DNA from: a virus
Strand: one strand, 5' to 3'
IMG/VR virus record: IMGVR_UViG_3300005471_000015
Location: 1-63,230 of that record
DNA: 63,230 bases
Part shown: positions 13,348-21,644 of the stretch, one piece after another
Layout of the letters: each line of letters begins with the position of its first letter
How positions within the stretch are numbered: the stretch's first letter is position 1
The notes under the pieces: model-generated
Told to the model about the DNA's origin: nothing
The model's database searches: none
The model's input: only the letters and a program-made list of their open reading frames with translations
Position numbers and translations under genes: made by a program

Positions 13348-14100
13348 TCACCCGGATGGCGTTACAGGACCCGTGCTCCCGGACAGCTCATGAACATGCT
13401 CCCCAGTCCCCCCGGTGCAGTTGCACACCAGCTCAGGGAACAGCGGGCCGGCCACCGAATCCAGGTAGTTGCCCCAGGTATCCGCGCCCCGCAGCGCATC
13501 CGTCAACAGGACCTCGGTAGCCCCGGCCCTGGCCGGAGTCTGGATACTGCCAGGACTACGCAGCTTGCGGCGATGAATACGGTTGCTGACGAACACCTGC
13601 CCGTTCCAGGCGACGTCGGTGCTCTGCACCCGATAGAAGACATCGGCCATGTAACCCTCCCCTAGTGCGAGTACGGATTGCCAATCCGCACCATTCTCAT
13701 CATCGGTGGAGTACCCGGACACATGAACATGGTTGGTGTGCGGATCCACGCCGGTGTAATCATCTGCCCGGAACCCGGTGGACCGCTTATAGATCTTATG
13801 GTTGTAGATGACGTAGTACAGCCTGAACCGGTCCACACCCGTGATCAGCGCCTGCACCAGGGCTACTGCGTCGGAGACCCTGAACCGAGTCCCGATCATG
13901 AAGTCCAGGGCACGGACCTCGGGGTCGGAGTCAGCGTCAACCAGCTCGGCCCGGACCCGGGGGTAGTCGTCCGGATTGTGCCCGGATACCTCACCCTGGT
14001 GGCCCAGGTCGCCGATCCACCCGATCGTCATCCCTGGCCACACGGTCAGCCCGTTGTGGTACAGGGCGTTCATGCTCGCTGACCTGTGTGGCTGCACCAT
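13348..14100 (-). CDS. Endolysin, M15-type peptidase
   Basis: 250 residues. GHQGEVSGHNPDD, EVRALDF and HTNHVHVSG are the spaced zinc-ligand motifs (H...D...H-x-H) of the M15-like peptidase domain common in actinophage endolysins, which cuts peptide cross-links of peptidoglycan. The catalytic domain covers residues 1-150; the rest (from about ADVFYRVQSTD) is a probable wall-binding part ending in a Cys and Gly/Ser-rich tail. Placed upstream of the holin-like gene. Confidence 0.8.
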   Translation of the reverse strand: MVQPHRSASMNALYHNGLTVWPGMTIGWIGDLGHQGEVSGHNPDDYPRVRAELVDADSDPEVRALDFMIGTRFRVSDAVALVQALITGVDRFRLYYVIYNHKIYKRSTGFRADDYTGVDPHTNHVHVSGYSTDDENGADWQSVLALGEGYMADVFYRVQSTDVAWNGQVFVSNRIHRRKLRSPGSIQTPARAGATEVLLTDALRGADTWGNYLDSVAGPLFPELVCNCTGGTGEHVHELSGSTGPVTPSG

Positions 14101-14114
14101 GACCTCAGGATCTC

Positions 14115-14696
14115 CTACCAGCGGTCAGGGCGTCCAGAGCTGTTGGCGCCATGGTGATGCCAGATCCACGTCTTCTGCGGCACGTGCTTGAACCTGGCGC
14201 CCTGGTCCAGGAGGCCCAGGTAGAAGCCCCAGTCGTCGTACTCTGAGCCAGGAGGAGCCTGGAAGGAGGACAGCTTGGCCAGGTGCGTGCGCACGAGGGA
14301 CGTCACCGGCAGGTAACTCTTCTTCCGCAGCAGGTTCTCACTGAACGGCTTCCCGTACCGGCCCCACTCCTCGTGGTAGCCCAGATCCTGGCCCTGGGGC
14401 CCGATCACCGTGCACCCGGTGTAGATCACATCCGCATCGGAGGAGTTCTGCAACAGGACCAGCAGATGGTTCGGCAGCAGCTCATCGTCATCGTCGAGGA
14501 ACGCCACCCAGTCTGTCGACACCCACGGCAGCATCCGGTTCCGGTTCTTGGCTGCCCCCAACCGTTCGTTGTCCACCCCCACCATGACCATGTCCGGCAA
14601 GTGGTGCTGGGTCATCACCGACAGTAGGGCCCGCCCCAGCATCTCCCTACGGGGCGGGATGGTGGGGACCAGGACGGTGACCGTGGCCCCTACCAT
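14115..14696 (-). CDS. Family 2 glycosyltransferase
   Basis: 193 residues, ATG 14696 overlapping the upstream stop. VTVLVPTIPPR at the start, GAAKNRNRML and WVAFLDDDDELLP give the GT-A fold with the DxD-type metal/nucleotide-sugar motif. A C-terminal WIWHHHGANSSGRP repeats in similar form in the next gene, so the two arose by duplication. Part of the glycan module; acceptor unknown, virion proteins or cell-surface sugar are both possible. Confidence 0.85.
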   Translation of the reverse strand: MVGATVTVLVPTIPPRREMLGRALLSVMTQHHLPDMVMVGVDNERLGAAKNRNRMLPWVSTDWVAFLDDDDELLPNHLLVLLQNSSDADVIYTGCTVIGPQGQDLGYHEEWGRYGKPFSENLLRKKSYLPVTSLVRTHLAKLSSFQAPPGSEYDDWGFYLGLLDQGARFKHVPQKTWIWHHHGANSSGRPDRW

Positions 14697-15307
14697 CGTG
14701 GCCTGCCGCTGGTGTTGCTCCCGTGCACGTAGTAGGTCCACGTCACCTCCGGGGACCCGGCGAACAGGGTGGTAGTCACCTCATCCCCGAACTCCTCCCG
14801 CAGGAGTTCAATGCACCGCAGCTCATGCCACCAGTCCTCGCCAGCCCACTCGGGTGGGGCTTCCGGGTGCGGCATGAACCCGGCCCGCAGCGACAGCTCC
14901 CGTTTGACCATGATGCCCATCGTGGTGTGGTGAGGATCATCGATGTTCATCTGTCGGCCCCGGTGCATCGGGAACGGGTTGTTCCCATCGAACCACGACC
15001 ACACATACCAGGCACCTCTGTCCTCGGCCAGGTTCCACAGGGTCTCCAGGTGATGCGGGTGCCAGGCGTCGTCATCGTCCAGGTAGGCCACCCACTCGGT
15101 ATCCGCCGCCCGGAGTGCCTTCTCCCGGGTCGCGGCCGCACCCTGCCGTTCCGTGTCCAGGACACAGTTGATCGCGGCCGGCTGCAGCGTCTGCTCCCGG
15201 ATGCCTCGGAGGGCCCGGTCCAGCATCCCGTTGCCCACCCGGGGCGGGATGACGGGCAGGCACACGGTCACCGGGATGATGCGCCGCCCGATGTGGTCCA
15301 CGATCAC
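14690..15307 (-). CDS. Family 2 glycosyltransferase
   Basis: 205 residues from GTG 15307 with AAGGAGG upstream. VTVCLPVIPPR, GAAATREKAL and WVAYLDDDDAWHP mark a GT-A enzyme like the neighbouring one at 14115. C-terminal YYVHGSNTSGRP parallels that neighbour. Probably transfers a nucleotide-activated sugar in the same pathway. Confidence 0.85.
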   Translation of the reverse strand: MIVDHIGRRIIPVTVCLPVIPPRVGNGMLDRALRGIREQTLQPAAINCVLDTERQGAAATREKALRAADTEWVAYLDDDDAWHPHHLETLWNLAEDRGAWYVWSWFDGNNPFPMHRGRQMNIDDPHHTTMGIMVKRELSLRAGFMPHPEAPPEWAGEDWWHELRCIELLREEFGDEVTTTLFAGSPEVTWTYYVHGSNTSGRPRW

Positions 15308-15804
15308 AGGACCCTCCTTGCACTGATGGCGCACTGCCACTGTGGCCGGCGGTCAGCCACCGGCCACATCATCGGAACACTGTTGATGCCCACGTTGGTC
15401 ACATCAGACCACCCGGTGCGCTCCAGCAGGATCCGGATATCCAACTGTGAGCATGCCCAGCGGTGCTCGTCCCCTGGCCACCTGGACGCTCCATACTTCA
15501 GCGAGTCCAGGGTGACGTCCAGGGTGCCGGCGAAGGCCATACCTTCAGCCACCACACAGTCCGGACCCACAACCATCAGCTCCCCACCCGGGGCCATGCA
15601 CTGCAGCAGCCGCTCCAGGAGCACGATGGCGTTGCCCACCCGCAGATGCTCCAACAGGTGCCCGGCATAGGCGTACTGAACATCGGTCCAGGGCAAGTAG
15701 TCCCGCAGGTCGTGCGCTTCATCCTTGGCGTGGGGACAGTCAGCCCGGTCCACGTTGTGCCAGCCGGGAGCGTACCGGTCACCGCAGCCAAGGTTCAGTC
15801 GCAT
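15304..15804 (-). CDS. Class I SAM-dependent methyltransferase
   Basis: 166 residues; ATG 15804 after GGGGGAAATC. LNLGCGDRYAPGWHNVD is the SAM-binding motif I with the following acidic residue, and AGHLLEHL is the typical motif IV/post-II of the Methyltransf_11 type. Located between glycosyltransferases, so sugar or glycolipid methylation is likely, but the substrate is not visible. Confidence 0.85.
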   Translation of the reverse strand: MRLNLGCGDRYAPGWHNVDRADCPHAKDEAHDLRDYLPWTDVQYAYAGHLLEHLRVGNAIVLLERLLQCMAPGGELMVVGPDCVVAEGMAFAGTLDVTLDSLKYGASRWPGDEHRWACSQLDIRILLERTGWSDVTNVGINSVPMMWPVADRRPQWQCAISARRVL

Positions 15805-16193
15805 GATTTCCCCCATCTCACCCGGGCTGCAGCAAGACCCCCCTTACGCGCATTGATGCGCCCTGGTGCATGGTTCATCTTGTTTGTAACCAGTGTCATG
15901 TGGAGGGGGTTACAACAGGCTCTGTGAGGACAGTCTTCTCCCTTGTTACATGAGAGAGGATCATGACAGGTATGATCAACATGAAGCCCTGGAGGAATTG
16001 GGCCATGTTCAAACTCGTACGCTTGACGGTGAGACCTGGTCACGCATTGCTTGCCATATAGGTCAATGAACCTAAATTGACCATAGCCACGCCACATCTT
16101 ACTAGCGAGCCAAGGCCAGCATCGTTCCTGATTCATTAGGTCCCAGTCAACATTTGCCCAGAACCTGGACTCAAGTTCCATTCGATTGGTCAC
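15795..16193 (-). CDS. Free-standing HNH homing-type endonuclease
   Basis: 132 residues. HVDHTCHDPLSC...CPHRACCNPLHMTLVT shows the H-N-H core with zinc-binding cysteines. Family knowledge: such genes are mobile and cut phage DNA lacking the insertion. It is squeezed between the C-methyltransferase and methyltransferase genes, overlapping both by a few bases, and its DNA uses visibly more A and T than the flanking genes, suggesting recent arrival. Confidence 0.8.
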   Translation of the reverse strand: MTNRMELESRFWANVDWDLMNQERCWPWLASKMWRGYGQFRFIDLYGKQCVTRSHRQAYEFEHGPIPPGLHVDHTCHDPLSCNKGEDCPHRACCNPLHMTLVTNKMNHAPGRINARKGGLAAARVRWGKSCD

Positions 16194-17443
16194 ATTATCA
16201 TCGGACTAGGTATTGGAATGATCCATCTTCCCTCAAAGCTTTTTTCCTTTCTAAGGATCTCAGGCAAGTAATTATGCGCCAGGAGCAGGTATGTGTCGGG
16301 CATCTGTTTGTACGTAGATGTAGCTTCATGTACATGCCCCATGCCGCGTGGATACGGATCAGTACAAAGAGGGGCCCTGATCTGCGCCACCGTGCCCGGA
16401 ATGTAGCGCCCCTGCTTGGCCGGCGTCGTGTCCACTACATGGTCCAGGACCGTGCCCATGCGGCAGTAGTTCAGCAGCGTGGTCGCCTTGGCCGGGGCCC
16501 CGTACCCGGCGATCATCCGGTCCCCCTCGGCCGCCACCAGGTCCCACAGCCGCTCCCGGATCCGCTCCACCCGACCCTGGAACCCTTCATAGGGGCCCAT
16601 GGTCTGCAGCCAGCGTTCCGTGTGGGTGACCGTGGCCCCGATGTAGTTGTTCTCCACCGGGTGCCCCTTGGTGAAGGTGGCCCGCAGGGAGCCGCCCTGG
16701 CGGGAGGTGAACCGAACATCGATGAGGTGCAGACCGTGCCGCAGGGCGGCGGATTCCAGGCTGGTCAGGGAGAAGAAGTTCCGGTGCTCGTGGTACACCA
16801 GGTCGAAAGCATTGTTAACCAATAGGTCAGGTAGGTATTGCACCTCGATCAGGGCCACACCGTCCCAGTCCAGCATGATCGAGATCCCGGCCAGCATGTC
16901 CGATACATCCTCCACATGGGCCAGGACATGGTTGGCGATGATCAGTGTGGCGGGGCCCTGAGCGTCATACAGGTCCTTGGCGAACGTCCTACCGAACGGC
17001 CGGACCCGAACGTCCAGGCCACGGTCCCGGGCCACGGCCACCGGGCCCGCCGCCGGGTCTATGCCCACCGTCACGCACCCGGCTGCGTTCAGGTGCCGCA
17101 GCAGGTCCCCGTCATTGCACCCGATCTCCAGGGTGTACCTCCTGGCCTCCATCGGATACCGGGCCAGAATCTCCCGGGCGTACTGCTCGTGGTAGCGGGA
17201 CAGGGGTGGGGAGGCGGAGGTATAGAACGAGTATCCGGTACCGAACAGCAGTTCCCCCGGCAGAACCTCCAGCAACTGCGCCAGGTAACACCGGGCGCAC
17301 ACGGCCACCGACAGTGAGTACCGGTCCAGGTTCATGGATTCTTCGGGCGTGGCGGCGTAGGCGTCAGCCACCGGGGAGGTCCCCAGGTCCAGGAACTTAA
17401 CCAGGATGTCATGACCACAGGCGCTGCAGTGTTCACGGATCAT
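16190..17443 (-). CDS. Sugar C-methyltransferase (TylC3/NovU type)
   Basis: 417 residues; ATG 17443 chosen over an upstream one. The order is an N-terminal zinc-binding domain (CSACG, residues 6-10; CARC near 49), a SAM-binding domain with LEIGCNDGDLLRHL (near 105), and a C-terminal Methyltransf_14-like domain with GYGAPAKATTLLN (near 313). This three-part plan is that of NDP-sugar C-methyltransferases in antibiotic sugar pathways. Likely makes a branched sugar that the neighbouring transferases use. Confidence 0.85.
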   Translation of the reverse strand: MIREHCSACGHDILVKFLDLGTSPVADAYAATPEESMNLDRYSLSVAVCARCYLAQLLEVLPGELLFGTGYSFYTSASPPLSRYHEQYAREILARYPMEARRYTLEIGCNDGDLLRHLNAAGCVTVGIDPAAGPVAVARDRGLDVRVRPFGRTFAKDLYDAQGPATLIIANHVLAHVEDVSDMLAGISIMLDWDGVALIEVQYLPDLLVNNAFDLVYHEHRNFFSLTSLESAALRHGLHLIDVRFTSRQGGSLRATFTKGHPVENNYIGATVTHTERWLQTMGPYEGFQGRVERIRERLWDLVAAEGDRMIAGYGAPAKATTLLNYCRMGTVLDHVVDTTPAKQGRYIPGTVAQIRAPLCTDPYPRGMGHVHEATSTYKQMPDTYLLLAHNYLPEILRKEKSFEGRWIIPIPSPMIM

Positions 17444-18063
17444 AGCCACTTCTCCCGGAACCTCTTGTCGGCTTGGAGCCACTCATGCTCACTGGCCACC
17501 GAGTCGAAGCCGACCTTGGTGTGGTGGTGTGTGTCCAGGTCGATGACCAGGCACCGTTTGCCTTTGAACTTGACCTGCATGCTGATCTCGTCGTAGCCGT
17601 GGAACCCGGGGAATCCTGTATCGAACCTCATCCATTGAATGGCCCATGGGGAGAAGGCCAGGAAGCTGCCCTCCAGGGAATCCACGTAGCCAGTCCGGGG
17701 CCCGAAATCGATGTTCATCGAATCGGTGAGCTGGTGCCCGACCGGGTCCACGTTCCACCACGCCAGGCCCTGAGCTGAACCACCACCAGCCACCCCCACC
17801 AGGGCCACATCCGGGTCCTGGAACGCCTCCAGGATCTTCTCCTCGGCGTAGAGGTCGGTGATCTCCAGGTCGTCATGCTGCAGGATCAGGGCGCTAGGCA
17901 GGGGACGCATGGGGCTGGCGTAGGCGGCCAGGATCTTGTTGTAGGCCACCGCGATCGACGGCTGCCCGTACAGAGCCACGATCTCGCTGTCGTAGGTATG
18001 CGGCACCACGTTGGCCTGGAACCTGTCCCAGGAGCCGACGCACACGCCATAGGCCACTACCAC
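17440..18063 (-). CDS. StrF-like glycosyltransferase
   Basis: 207 residues from GTG 18063 behind GGAGGG. ALILQHDDLEI in the first half and GYDEISMQVKFKGKR followed by DLDTHHH near the C-terminus match the StrF/Glyco_tranf_2_5 family, a GT-A-like group often found in surface-glycan clusters. Overlaps both neighbours by a few bases. Confidence 0.75.
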   Translation of the reverse strand: MVVAYGVCVGSWDRFQANVVPHTYDSEIVALYGQPSIAVAYNKILAAYASPMRPLPSALILQHDDLEITDLYAEEKILEAFQDPDVALVGVAGGGSAQGLAWWNVDPVGHQLTDSMNIDFGPRTGYVDSLEGSFLAFSPWAIQWMRFDTGFPGFHGYDEISMQVKFKGKRCLVIDLDTHHHTKVGFDSVASEHEWLQADKRFREKWL

Positions 18064-18734
18064 GGGCGCCCTCCGTACTTAGCGGCGAACGTCAGCCCGT
18101 CCATGCCTGACTGATGGTTCAGGAACGAGTTACGCATGGTCCAGTCATTCGGGTGAATGTTGTGGGCCACCGGTCCGGGGCAGATGACCATGCCCCCGTT
18201 GGCCCGTGCCTGCCAGTCGATGGCCGTGTCACACCACCACCAGAGCAGGTCCTCATCCGCCCTGATCCCCTTCTCCCCGGCCAGGATGAACGCCCACCCA
18301 CACATGCGCCCATTCAGGTCCTGGTCGGGTGCCTGCTTCAGGGTGGGCTGGTCCACCGGATGCCACTGGTGCGTGCTCCCAGCAGCGGCACCATGGGCCC
18401 GCATGCAGGAGCTGACCGCCTCGTACCAGCCGTCCGGGACCACGACGTCATCACACAGGATGGCTACATCCCATTCGGGACTCTGGTTCATGACACCACT
18501 GATGTAGTCAAGCCCACGGTTCCATAGGTAGCTGAGGTTGGTGGGCTGAAGATCATCCTGGACCAGGCCGACAGGGTTACCCTCGGGGGAAAAGCTGTCC
18601 AGGGCGACCGGAGGATTGGAGGCGTTGTCGATCACGATGGTCAGGTCGGCCTGCGCCCTGATCGCCTTGACACAGTCGGCCAGGAGTTCCGGACGGTCGT
18701 GCGTGAGAACGATGCTGTAGCGGGGGATGGTCAT
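18057..18734 (-). CDS. Family 2-like glycosyltransferase
   Basis: 225 residues. YSIVLTHDRPELLADCVKAI at the start and VAILCDDVVVPDGWYEAV in the middle resemble a GT-A domain with a D-D metal motif; a Trp-rich segment near residue 165 may be the acceptor region. Part of the same operon. Confidence 0.75.
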   Translation of the reverse strand: MTIPRYSIVLTHDRPELLADCVKAIRAQADLTIVIDNASNPPVALDSFSPEGNPVGLVQDDLQPTNLSYLWNRGLDYISGVMNQSPEWDVAILCDDVVVPDGWYEAVSSCMRAHGAAAGSTHQWHPVDQPTLKQAPDQDLNGRMCGWAFILAGEKGIRADEDLLWWWCDTAIDWQARANGGMVICPGPVAHNIHPNDWTMRNSFLNHQSGMDGLTFAAKYGGRPW

Positions 18735-18949
18735 CAGTCCTCCGGGGCAACGTGCCGATCAATGCTGATCACGTTGGTCAAGTGCACTGAGCGGAGCACG
18801 TTCCCGTGCCGCGCAGTCCGGACGAAGATCGTTGCCTTCCGGCGCTTCAACTGAACCGTGATGTAGGGACCGGTGATCACCGGGTAGTTCTGTACAATGT
18901 CATTGACCAGATAGACAACATTGACCCTGGCGCCCTGCTTATCAGCCAC
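18734..18949 (-). CDS. Small hypothetical protein in glycan module
   Basis: 71 residues; GTG 18949 with GGAGA six bases upstream preferred over TTG 18955. Predicted all-beta with basic strands (QLKRRKATIFVRTARHG). Resembles small OB/SH3-like phage proteins, without a firm match. Confidence 0.55.
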   Translation of the reverse strand: MADKQGARVNVVYLVNDIVQNYPVITGPYITVQLKRRKATIFVRTARHGNVLRSVHLTNVISIDRHVAPED

Positions 18950-20000
18950 GTTCAATCTCCAGGGCTCGGGTCCAAGCTTCCGCCCACCGCCACGCGTTGA
19001 CCTGGAGCGTCTGATCTTTCATGTACTCCCTGCCCGCCTCGGCCTGCTCCTTGCGCAGGACGTCATCGGTCATGAGCCGCTTGAGCTGCATGGCCCACTC
19101 CTTCGGGGTATCGGCCATAAGCCCGCACCCGGACTCACGGTGCAGGCGACGATACTCTTCACGAGGGGAGCCTACCCAGGGGACCCCTACCGCCATGTAC
19201 TCGATCGGTTTCAGCCTGGACTTCGACATGTTGAACGCCGTCGCAGCCAACGGAGCCATGCCCACATCCAACCGTTCCCCGATCGTCTTGGCCCACTCCA
19301 CCAGGGGCACGGACCCGGTGCACTCGGGTGGTTCAGGTAGCCGCAGCGCCTCCTTCACGCTGGACTTGCCGCCAACCACCTGAAACCTGAACCCTTCAGC
19401 CTGAAGCTGTTGAACAGCGCGCCCGGTCACCTGAAGATCGTTGGGATGGGACTTGGTGGTGCCGGCCCACCCGAACGTTCCCGCCTCCGGCTTGTCGAAT
19501 CTCAGGTACGCCTCCGGCACGTAGTTATCCAGAACCTGCCCCCGCCCATGCTTGGCGTACACCCGCAGAAGCTGCTTCGTGGACGCGGTAACCAAGGTGG
19601 CCAGTTTGCAGGACTCCGTGGCCCATTTCCAGGACAGCGGGGTCCCGGTGTTGTGCCGGTAGGTCTGGAAGGCGATGTTGTCCGGGTGGATGGATGACAT
19701 GTCATCGTCCATGTCCACCACAACCGCGATCCGGTTAGCCCGTAAGGCTTGGATCAACTGGGGCTGCAGCTCATGCGCCGGGCGCTGCACCACGATCACG
19801 TCAGCATCCTCCGGGACACTGGCCCCCACCAGCGTCTTACTGCCGTCCGGGTTGTCGCGGATCTTCACCATGAACCCGGAGTCCCGCTTCGGTGGCAGGA
19901 TCACCACATCCATGCCCTGCTGCTTCAACAGGCTGCCTGGCCAGATGAGCCGGTAGTGTCCGCACCCCATGGCGTCGGAGGGGATGACGTACACCTTCAT
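18942..20000 (-). CDS. GT-B fold glycosyltransferase (GT4-like)
   Basis: 352 residues, ATG 20000. MGCGHYRLIWPG near the start is an N-terminal Rossmann loop. FGWAGTTKSHPNDL (near 180) and the later KSRLKPIEYMAVGVPWVGS (near 270) give the nucleotide-sugar site, with E-Y-x-x-x-G as in GT4 enzymes. First gene of the glycan module after the tail genes, so it may be expressed with the virion proteins it could modify. Confidence 0.8.
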   Translation of the reverse strand: MKVYVIPSDAMGCGHYRLIWPGSLLKQQGMDVVILPPKRDSGFMVKIRDNPDGSKTLVGASVPEDADVIVVQRPAHELQPQLIQALRANRIAVVVDMDDDMSSIHPDNIAFQTYRHNTGTPLSWKWATESCKLATLVTASTKQLLRVYAKHGRGQVLDNYVPEAYLRFDKPEAGTFGWAGTTKSHPNDLQVTGRAVQQLQAEGFRFQVVGGKSSVKEALRLPEPPECTGSVPLVEWAKTIGERLDVGMAPLAATAFNMSKSRLKPIEYMAVGVPWVGSPREEYRRLHRESGCGLMADTPKEWAMQLKRLMTDDVLRKEQAEAGREYMKDQTLQVNAWRWAEAWTRALEIERG

Positions 20001-20007
20001 GGCCACC

Positions 20008-20556
20008 TCAGATCCCGGAGAATGCGCCCCACTGGACAGGAACAGCCACCCAGGTAGCCGCTGTAGCGCTGGTCACCCACAGGGTGAACCCGGTGGTGCT
20101 GACGCCGAAGGCACGAGACCACCACTGGGACACGGCACCAGCGGAACTGTCAACGTTCGTGAACACCACAGGGGTTGAGGCGAAAGGAGTAGCAAAGGTT
20201 ACCGCCTGCGTCACCGAGGTCTGGGTGGTGAATGACAGGGTGACGGTTCCGGTTTCCCCGTAGAAGACCTGATGCTCGTAGCTGACCCAGCCCACCGCGA
20301 AGTTGCCCGAGGGCGGGATGCTGATCACGTACACACGCTTCGTAGCCGGCACCAGGCCGATCATCGACACGATGGTGATCGAGGTGTCATCCCCGTCCAA
20401 CTGGACCAGTAGCTGGTTACCACTGATCGCATCAACCACTGTGGCCAGACGCAACTGCCAGGTCAGCCCAAGACGCTTGGCATTGTCGATGAGTGCCTGG
20501 GCCCCTAGCCCAATGAGGCTGGCAGCGGGATCGTTGGTGGGTAGCGGTTCGGTCAT
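20008..20556 (-). CDS. Tail protein with H-type-lectin-like C-terminus
   Basis: 182 residues; ATG 20556 overlaps the upstream stop. The N-terminal half resembles the baseplate/tail-hub beta domain (QLLVQLDGDDTSITIVSMIG). The C-terminal half, TFATPFASTPVVFTNVDSS...STTGFTLWVTS...VAVPVQW, is the H-type lectin pattern found in receptor-binding tail proteins. It probably touches a host carbohydrate. Confidence 0.7.
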   Translation of the reverse strand: MTEPLPTNDPAASLIGLGAQALIDNAKRLGLTWQLRLATVVDAISGNQLLVQLDGDDTSITIVSMIGLVPATKRVYVISIPPSGNFAVGWVSYEHQVFYGETGTVTLSFTTQTSVTQAVTFATPFASTPVVFTNVDSSAGAVSQWWSRAFGVSTTGFTLWVTSATAATWVAVPVQWGAFSGI

Positions 20557-21644
20557 GGCGTGTACGTCTTCCGGAGCACATGGGCCATCGCCCCACCGGC
20601 GGTCAGGGTCAGGCTCCAGCCCAGCTCCAGCCAGATGTCCCCGCGCCAACGGATGATGTTGTAGGAGTCATGGCGAGGATCCGGGGGGGTGCTCAACGTA
20701 ATCCGTTCGAAGATATTGAACCGCTCCATCAGTCCCTGCGCCACCGCCTGAACCTGCGTGCTGGTCCCCACCTGAAGGTCGAAGGTTCGAGGTAGCCGGA
20801 AGCCCCGGTTGGCGATCGAATGGGGAGCGGTGGCAGGGACCTCCGCCCGGCCCACATTCTCCACATCGGGATCCTCGGAGGCATTGGACACCACAATGAA
20901 CACGTTGGGTGCGGTGAGCAGGTCGTCGGTCTCCACGATCGGGTCCCTGATGACTTTCATGTTGGCGTCGAAGTCGAAGTCAGGGATCAGGCCGAACGGG
21001 TTGAACGTGCGGATGCAGTGGAACTTGTTGTCGTTGCCGAACCAGGGAGAGAAGTAGTCCCCTTCCACCGCCAGGGACTCCAAAATGGACCCTCGGGTGG
21101 TTCCGATGGTCCAGGAACCCTGAGAAAGGTATGGGGTAGGGTCGATCTCCAGGTCCAGGGCGAAGTCTTCCAGGACCTCCCGCATGACCACCGAGACGTT
21201 CTTGTTAGTGCCATCGATCCCGGCCTCAATCTCCTGGTCCACCATGAACATCTCATCGGACAGCGTCATGCTGCCCAGGCCACCGGCCGTGTGTGGGCCC
21301 GGGATCCCGGAGGTGAACACCTGGCGCGAGGCGTCGGTGAACATGTAGCGTCCCAGGGGGTATTCCACGCCCGAGGGGAAGGTCATGAACACACTGACCC
21401 GATGAGTCAGAGCGTCTACAATGGACGTATCGAAGACCCCTAGGTCCAAGGTCAACTGACGTTTGATCGTTCTTGTGGTGTCATGGGACAGTGTGGCGGT
21501 ACGGAACGGGGTAATGTCCCCCAAGTTCTCCCCGGTAGCCCCATCAGTCAGCGCAAACCGGTACGACGCCTGGCGCTGACCCACCCACGGGTCCAGATCC
21601 AGAATCGGATCATGGGGGAAGTTGGTGATCAGTTGGTGGCTCAC
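20553..21644 (-). CDS. Minor tail (tail-tip) protein
   Basis: 363 residues. Beta-rich throughout, with GRYMFTDAS and late GWSLTLTAGGAMAHVL segments typical of actinophage minor tail proteins downstream of the tape measure. Position between the large tail protein and the lectin-like protein supports a hub or baseplate role. No catalytic motif seen. Confidence 0.75.
   Translation of the reverse strand: MSHQLITNFPHDPILDLDPWVGQRQASYRFALTDGATGENLGDITPFRTATLSHDTTRTIKRQLTLDLGVFDTSIVDALTHRVSVFMTFPSGVEYPLGRYMFTDASRQVFTSGIPGPHTAGGLGSMTLSDEMFMVDQEIEAGIDGTNKNVSVVMREVLEDFALDLEIDPTPYLSQGSWTIGTTRGSILESLAVEGDYFSPWFGNDNKFHCIRTFNPFGLIPDFDFDANMKVIRDPIVETDDLLTAPNVFIVVSNASEDPDVENVGRAEVPATAPHSIANRGFRLPRTFDLQVGTSTQVQAVAQGLMERFNIFERITLSTPPDPRHDSYNIIRWRGDIWLELGWSLTLTAGGAMAHVLRKTYTP

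Noticed and set aside
14723-15670. Long rightward frame opposite the glycosyltransferase genes
   Set aside because: Antisense to well-recognised enzymes; His/Pro/Arg-rich shadow composition and no ribosome binding site.
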